NCBI RefSeq assembly: GCF_002002735.1
Contig: NZ_MUNY01000072.1
Span: forward strand, 62,001-126,000
From: Algoriphagus sp. A40
GTDB taxonomy: Bacteria > Bacteroidota > Bacteroidia > Cytophagales > Cyclobacteriaceae
Direction of reading: 5' to 3'
DNA length: 64,000 nt
This document shows positions 62,368-64,000 of this stretch, one piece after another. Each line of letters begins with the position of its first letter. Within the stretch, counting starts at the first letter, position 1. The position numbers and the translations under genes are program-made. The notes beneath the pieces are model-generated. The model was given only the letters and a program-made list of their open reading frames with translations, had not been told where the DNA came from and did no database searches.

Positions 62368-63295
62368 AGTTTAGAAAATCCACATTCCGTTTGATTCCCT
62401 GAAACTTGGTCCGCTTCACGGCAGACTTGGAAAAAACCCGTTTGAAGGTCTCCTCAGTCATTTCAATCCACTCGCGGTTGGTAAATCCTGCCAATTCGGA
62501 ATTGGTCTGAAAGGCAGGTTCAGAGTTTGGCTTTGAAAAGCGGTTCCAGGGACAAACGTCCTGACAGATATCACATCCAAAGGCCCAATTTTCCATTTTC
62601 CCGGCAAATTCATTGGGTATCGCCTCTTTCAATTCGATGGTCAAATAAGATATACACTTTGATCCATCGACAACTCCGGGCTGCACAATCGCATCGGTAG
62701 GGCAGGCATCAATGCATGCCGTGCATGTGCCGCAGTAATCTTTTGCCATGGGTAAATCCGGACTTGCTTCCAGATCAAGGATGAGTTCGGCGAGAAAAAA
62801 GAAGCTTCCCATCTCCCGGTTGAGAAGCAGACTGTTCTTTCCCAACCAGCCCAAACCCGCTTTCTGCGCCCATTGCCGCTCCATGACTGGGGCCGAGTCG
62901 ACAAAAGACCTTCCGTTGATTTCCCCGATTTCTTCACGGAGAATCTCCAGGAATTCAGTCAGTTTTTCACGAATCACCTCATGATAGTCGGCTCCGTAGG
63001 CATATTTCGCCAGCTTGATATCGGATTTGCCTTCTGAAAGTTTTTGGGCTGGGTAATAATTGTAGATCAGCGAGACGACCGTTTTTGCCCCTTCTACGAG
63101 TTTGGTGGGATCCAGTCTTTTGTCAAAATGATTGGCGAGATAGCCCATTTGACCCTTATAATTTCGGTTGAGCCACTCTTCCAACTTCGGAGCTTCCTCC
63201 TCCAAAAATTCTGCTTTGGCAATCCCACAAAAATCAAAACCCAAGCGCTTGGCGGTGGATTTGAGGAGTTGGGAGTGTTTTTCGGCGGGATTCAT
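62348..63295 (-). CDS. queG: Epoxyqueuosine reductase
   Basis: The ATG at 63295 (MNPAEKHSQLLKSTAK) is chosen because the family starts there; the frame is open 28 codons further. The 315-residue protein has two [4Fe-4S] motifs, CGTCTACIDACP and CDICQDVCPW, and the N-terminal cobalamin-binding part with PVMERQWAQKAGLGWLGKNS. It reduces epoxyqueuosine to queuosine in tRNA, using B12. Ends 20 bases inside the convergent nadC gene. Confidence 0.93.
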   Translation of the reverse strand: MNPAEKHSQLLKSTAKRLGFDFCGIAKAEFLEEEAPKLEEWLNRNYKGQMGYLANHFDKRLDPTKLVEGAKTVVSLIYNYYPAQKLSEGKSDIKLAKYAYGADYHEVIREKLTEFLEILREEIGEINGRSFVDSAPVMERQWAQKAGLGWLGKNSLLLNREMGSFFFLAELILDLEASPDLPMAKDYCGTCTACIDACPTDAIVQPGVVDGSKCISYLTIELKEAIPNEFAGKMENWAFGCDICQDVCPWNRFSKPNSEPAFQTNSELAGFTNREWIEMTEETFKRVFSKSAVKRTKFQGIKRNVDFLNFKKPLN

Positions 63296-63356
63296 AGGAT
63301 TCGAAAAGTACTCTAAAACATCCTGAAGCCAAAGGATGGAAAACTTTTGAGAAATC

Positions 63357-63383
63357 ACACGTATATTTAAATCAAACACGTGT
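63357..63383. promoter_or_regulatory. Candidate operator of the DUF6364/PIN module
   Basis: ACACGTGT at 63376-63383 is a perfect palindrome ending four bases before the antitoxin ATG. A second half-matching copy, ACACGTAT, lies at 63357-63364, 19 bases upstream. Such sites fit autoregulation by the antitoxin; inferred. Confidence 0.45.
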
Positions 63384-63387
63384 AATC

Positions 63388-63645
63388 ATGAAAACCAAAC
63401 TCACGCTAACTGTAGAAAAAGAAATTGTAGAAAAGGCCAAGCAAAAAGCTGCCAGTAGAGGCATTTCCCTTTCCAAGATGTTTGAGGAGGTATTTTCAAA
63501 TGAAAATCCGGAAGTAGAGAAGACAGAAATACAACTGATGGCCCAAAAGCTTTTAGAAAGGCTTAACTCCATAAAGCAAATGGAGCCACAAAAAGAATCA
63601 GATAAAGTTCACCTTAAAAGATTTTTGAAGCAGAAATATGGTTAA
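63388..63645 (+). CDS. DUF6364-family antitoxin
   Basis: An 85-residue protein with an N-terminal ribbon-helix-helix-like start (KLTLTVEKEIVEKAKQKAAS, ISLSKMFEEVF), which fits DNA binding, and a charged helical tail that could bind the toxin. It matches the DUF6364 type found next to PIN toxins. The stop overlaps the toxin start by 8 bases (63638-63645), a tight coupling usual for these modules. Divergent from queG with a palindrome at its start. Confidence 0.82.
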   Translation: MKTKLTLTVEKEIVEKAKQKAASRGISLSKMFEEVFSNENPEVEKTEIQLMAQKLLERLNSIKQMEPQKESDKVHLKRFLKQKYG

Positions 63646-64000
63646 GATTTTTTTGGATACGAATGTAGTGATCGACCTACTTGGCAAAAGACAACCATTT
63701 TTTGAGGATGCAAAAAAATTTTTAATCCTTGCCCAAAATGGTTTAGCCCGCCTTTTTATAGCTGAATGCAGTCTGGGAAATCTATTTTATTTGGCCTTTG
63801 AAGTGTACAAAATTCCTCAATTGGAATTTTCAATGCATGAATTCATTTCGATTTGTGAAATTGCCTCTTCCGGCAAAAAAGTAATTTCCCAATCATTGAA
63901 CTCAGAATTCAAAGACAAAGAAGATGGCCTACAATATTATACTGCCCTCGATAACAAGATGGATTTTTTGATCACAAGAGATAAAAAAGACTTTAAGTAT
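63638..64000 (+). CDS. PIN-domain toxin, C-terminus off window
   Basis: 121 residues are visible, open to the end of the window. The PIN signature is present: FLDTNVVIDLL with the first metal Asp, a second acidic site in AECSLGN, the Asp region FKDKEDGLQYYTA and the last one in LITRDKKDF. PIN toxins are Mg-dependent RNases that cut tRNA or other RNA. Overlaps the DUF6364 antitoxin by 8 bases. Only a few residues are probably missing. Confidence 0.85.
   Translation, partial: MVKIFLDTNVVIDLLGKRQPFFEDAKKFLILAQNGLARLFIAECSLGNLFYLAFEVYKIPQLEFSMHEFISICEIASSGKKVISQSLNSEFKDKEDGLQYYTALDNKMDFLITRDKKDFKY

Overview
The window reads as chromosomal DNA of a pigmented member of the Bacteroidetes, most likely a Cytophagales/Cyclobacteriaceae bacterium such as Algoriphagus. 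The reasons are TAnnTTTG-type -7 promoter elements, weak Shine-Dalgarno sequences, DUF6090, DUF4286 and DUF4783 proteins, a TonB-dependent receptor with a carboxypeptidase-regulatory domain, permease-prefix-domain-2 transporters, and a ketocarotenoid gene set. No tRNA, rRNA, CRISPR array or insertion sequence was seen. Family assignments come from motifs read by eye; no database search was run.

Layout. 1-2712 (minus): 2-oxoacid:ferredoxin oxidoreductase alpha subunit (cut by the window edge) coupled to a GltD-like iron-sulfur flavoprotein. 3079-3366 (minus): a small acidic exported protein with a VDPART repeat. 3474-16698 (plus): a signalling island of four histidine kinases with different sensor regions but almost the same catalytic core, three receiver-only regulators, a receiver-adenylate cyclase, a cyclic-nucleotide-binding patatin phospholipase and a DUF6090 membrane protein. 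16850-20473: an exported propeller-amidohydrolase. 20557-21193 (minus): an MntA/HepT toxin-antitoxin pair. 21260-22029 (minus): TspO and DUF4286.

22125-24228 (plus) is the first part of the carotenoid locus: cruF, crtZ and a CarH-like MerR/B12 regulator. 24311-35312 (minus) holds four tandem FtsX-type permeases behind a PadR regulator. 35609-40769 (plus) is the second part of the carotenoid locus: ECF-type sigma factor, crtI, crtB, fused lycopene cyclase, ispH and crtW. The promoter of this second operon carries two perfect tandem palindromes, one overlapping the -7 element. Together the genes fit a light-controlled route to a monocyclic ketocarotenoid of the flexixanthin type: a B12 photoreceptor, a sigma factor and the pathway enzymes. 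crtE and crtD are not in the window.

40842-51480 is mixed envelope and transport content: TonB receptor, YdeI-like protein, three predicted outer-membrane barrels, aquaporin, a TolB-like lipoprotein, DUF486, TMEM175-like channel, and a glycosyltransferase/FAD oxidoreductase pair. 51517-63295 is mostly core metabolism and DNA repair: radA, polA, an amidase, gpmI, nadC, queG, plus small membrane proteins and lipoproteins. The window ends in a DUF6364/PIN toxin-antitoxin pair that runs off the edge.

The two most interesting parts are the multi-kinase/cAMP/patatin island and the split CarH-sigma carotenoid locus with its palindromic promoter.
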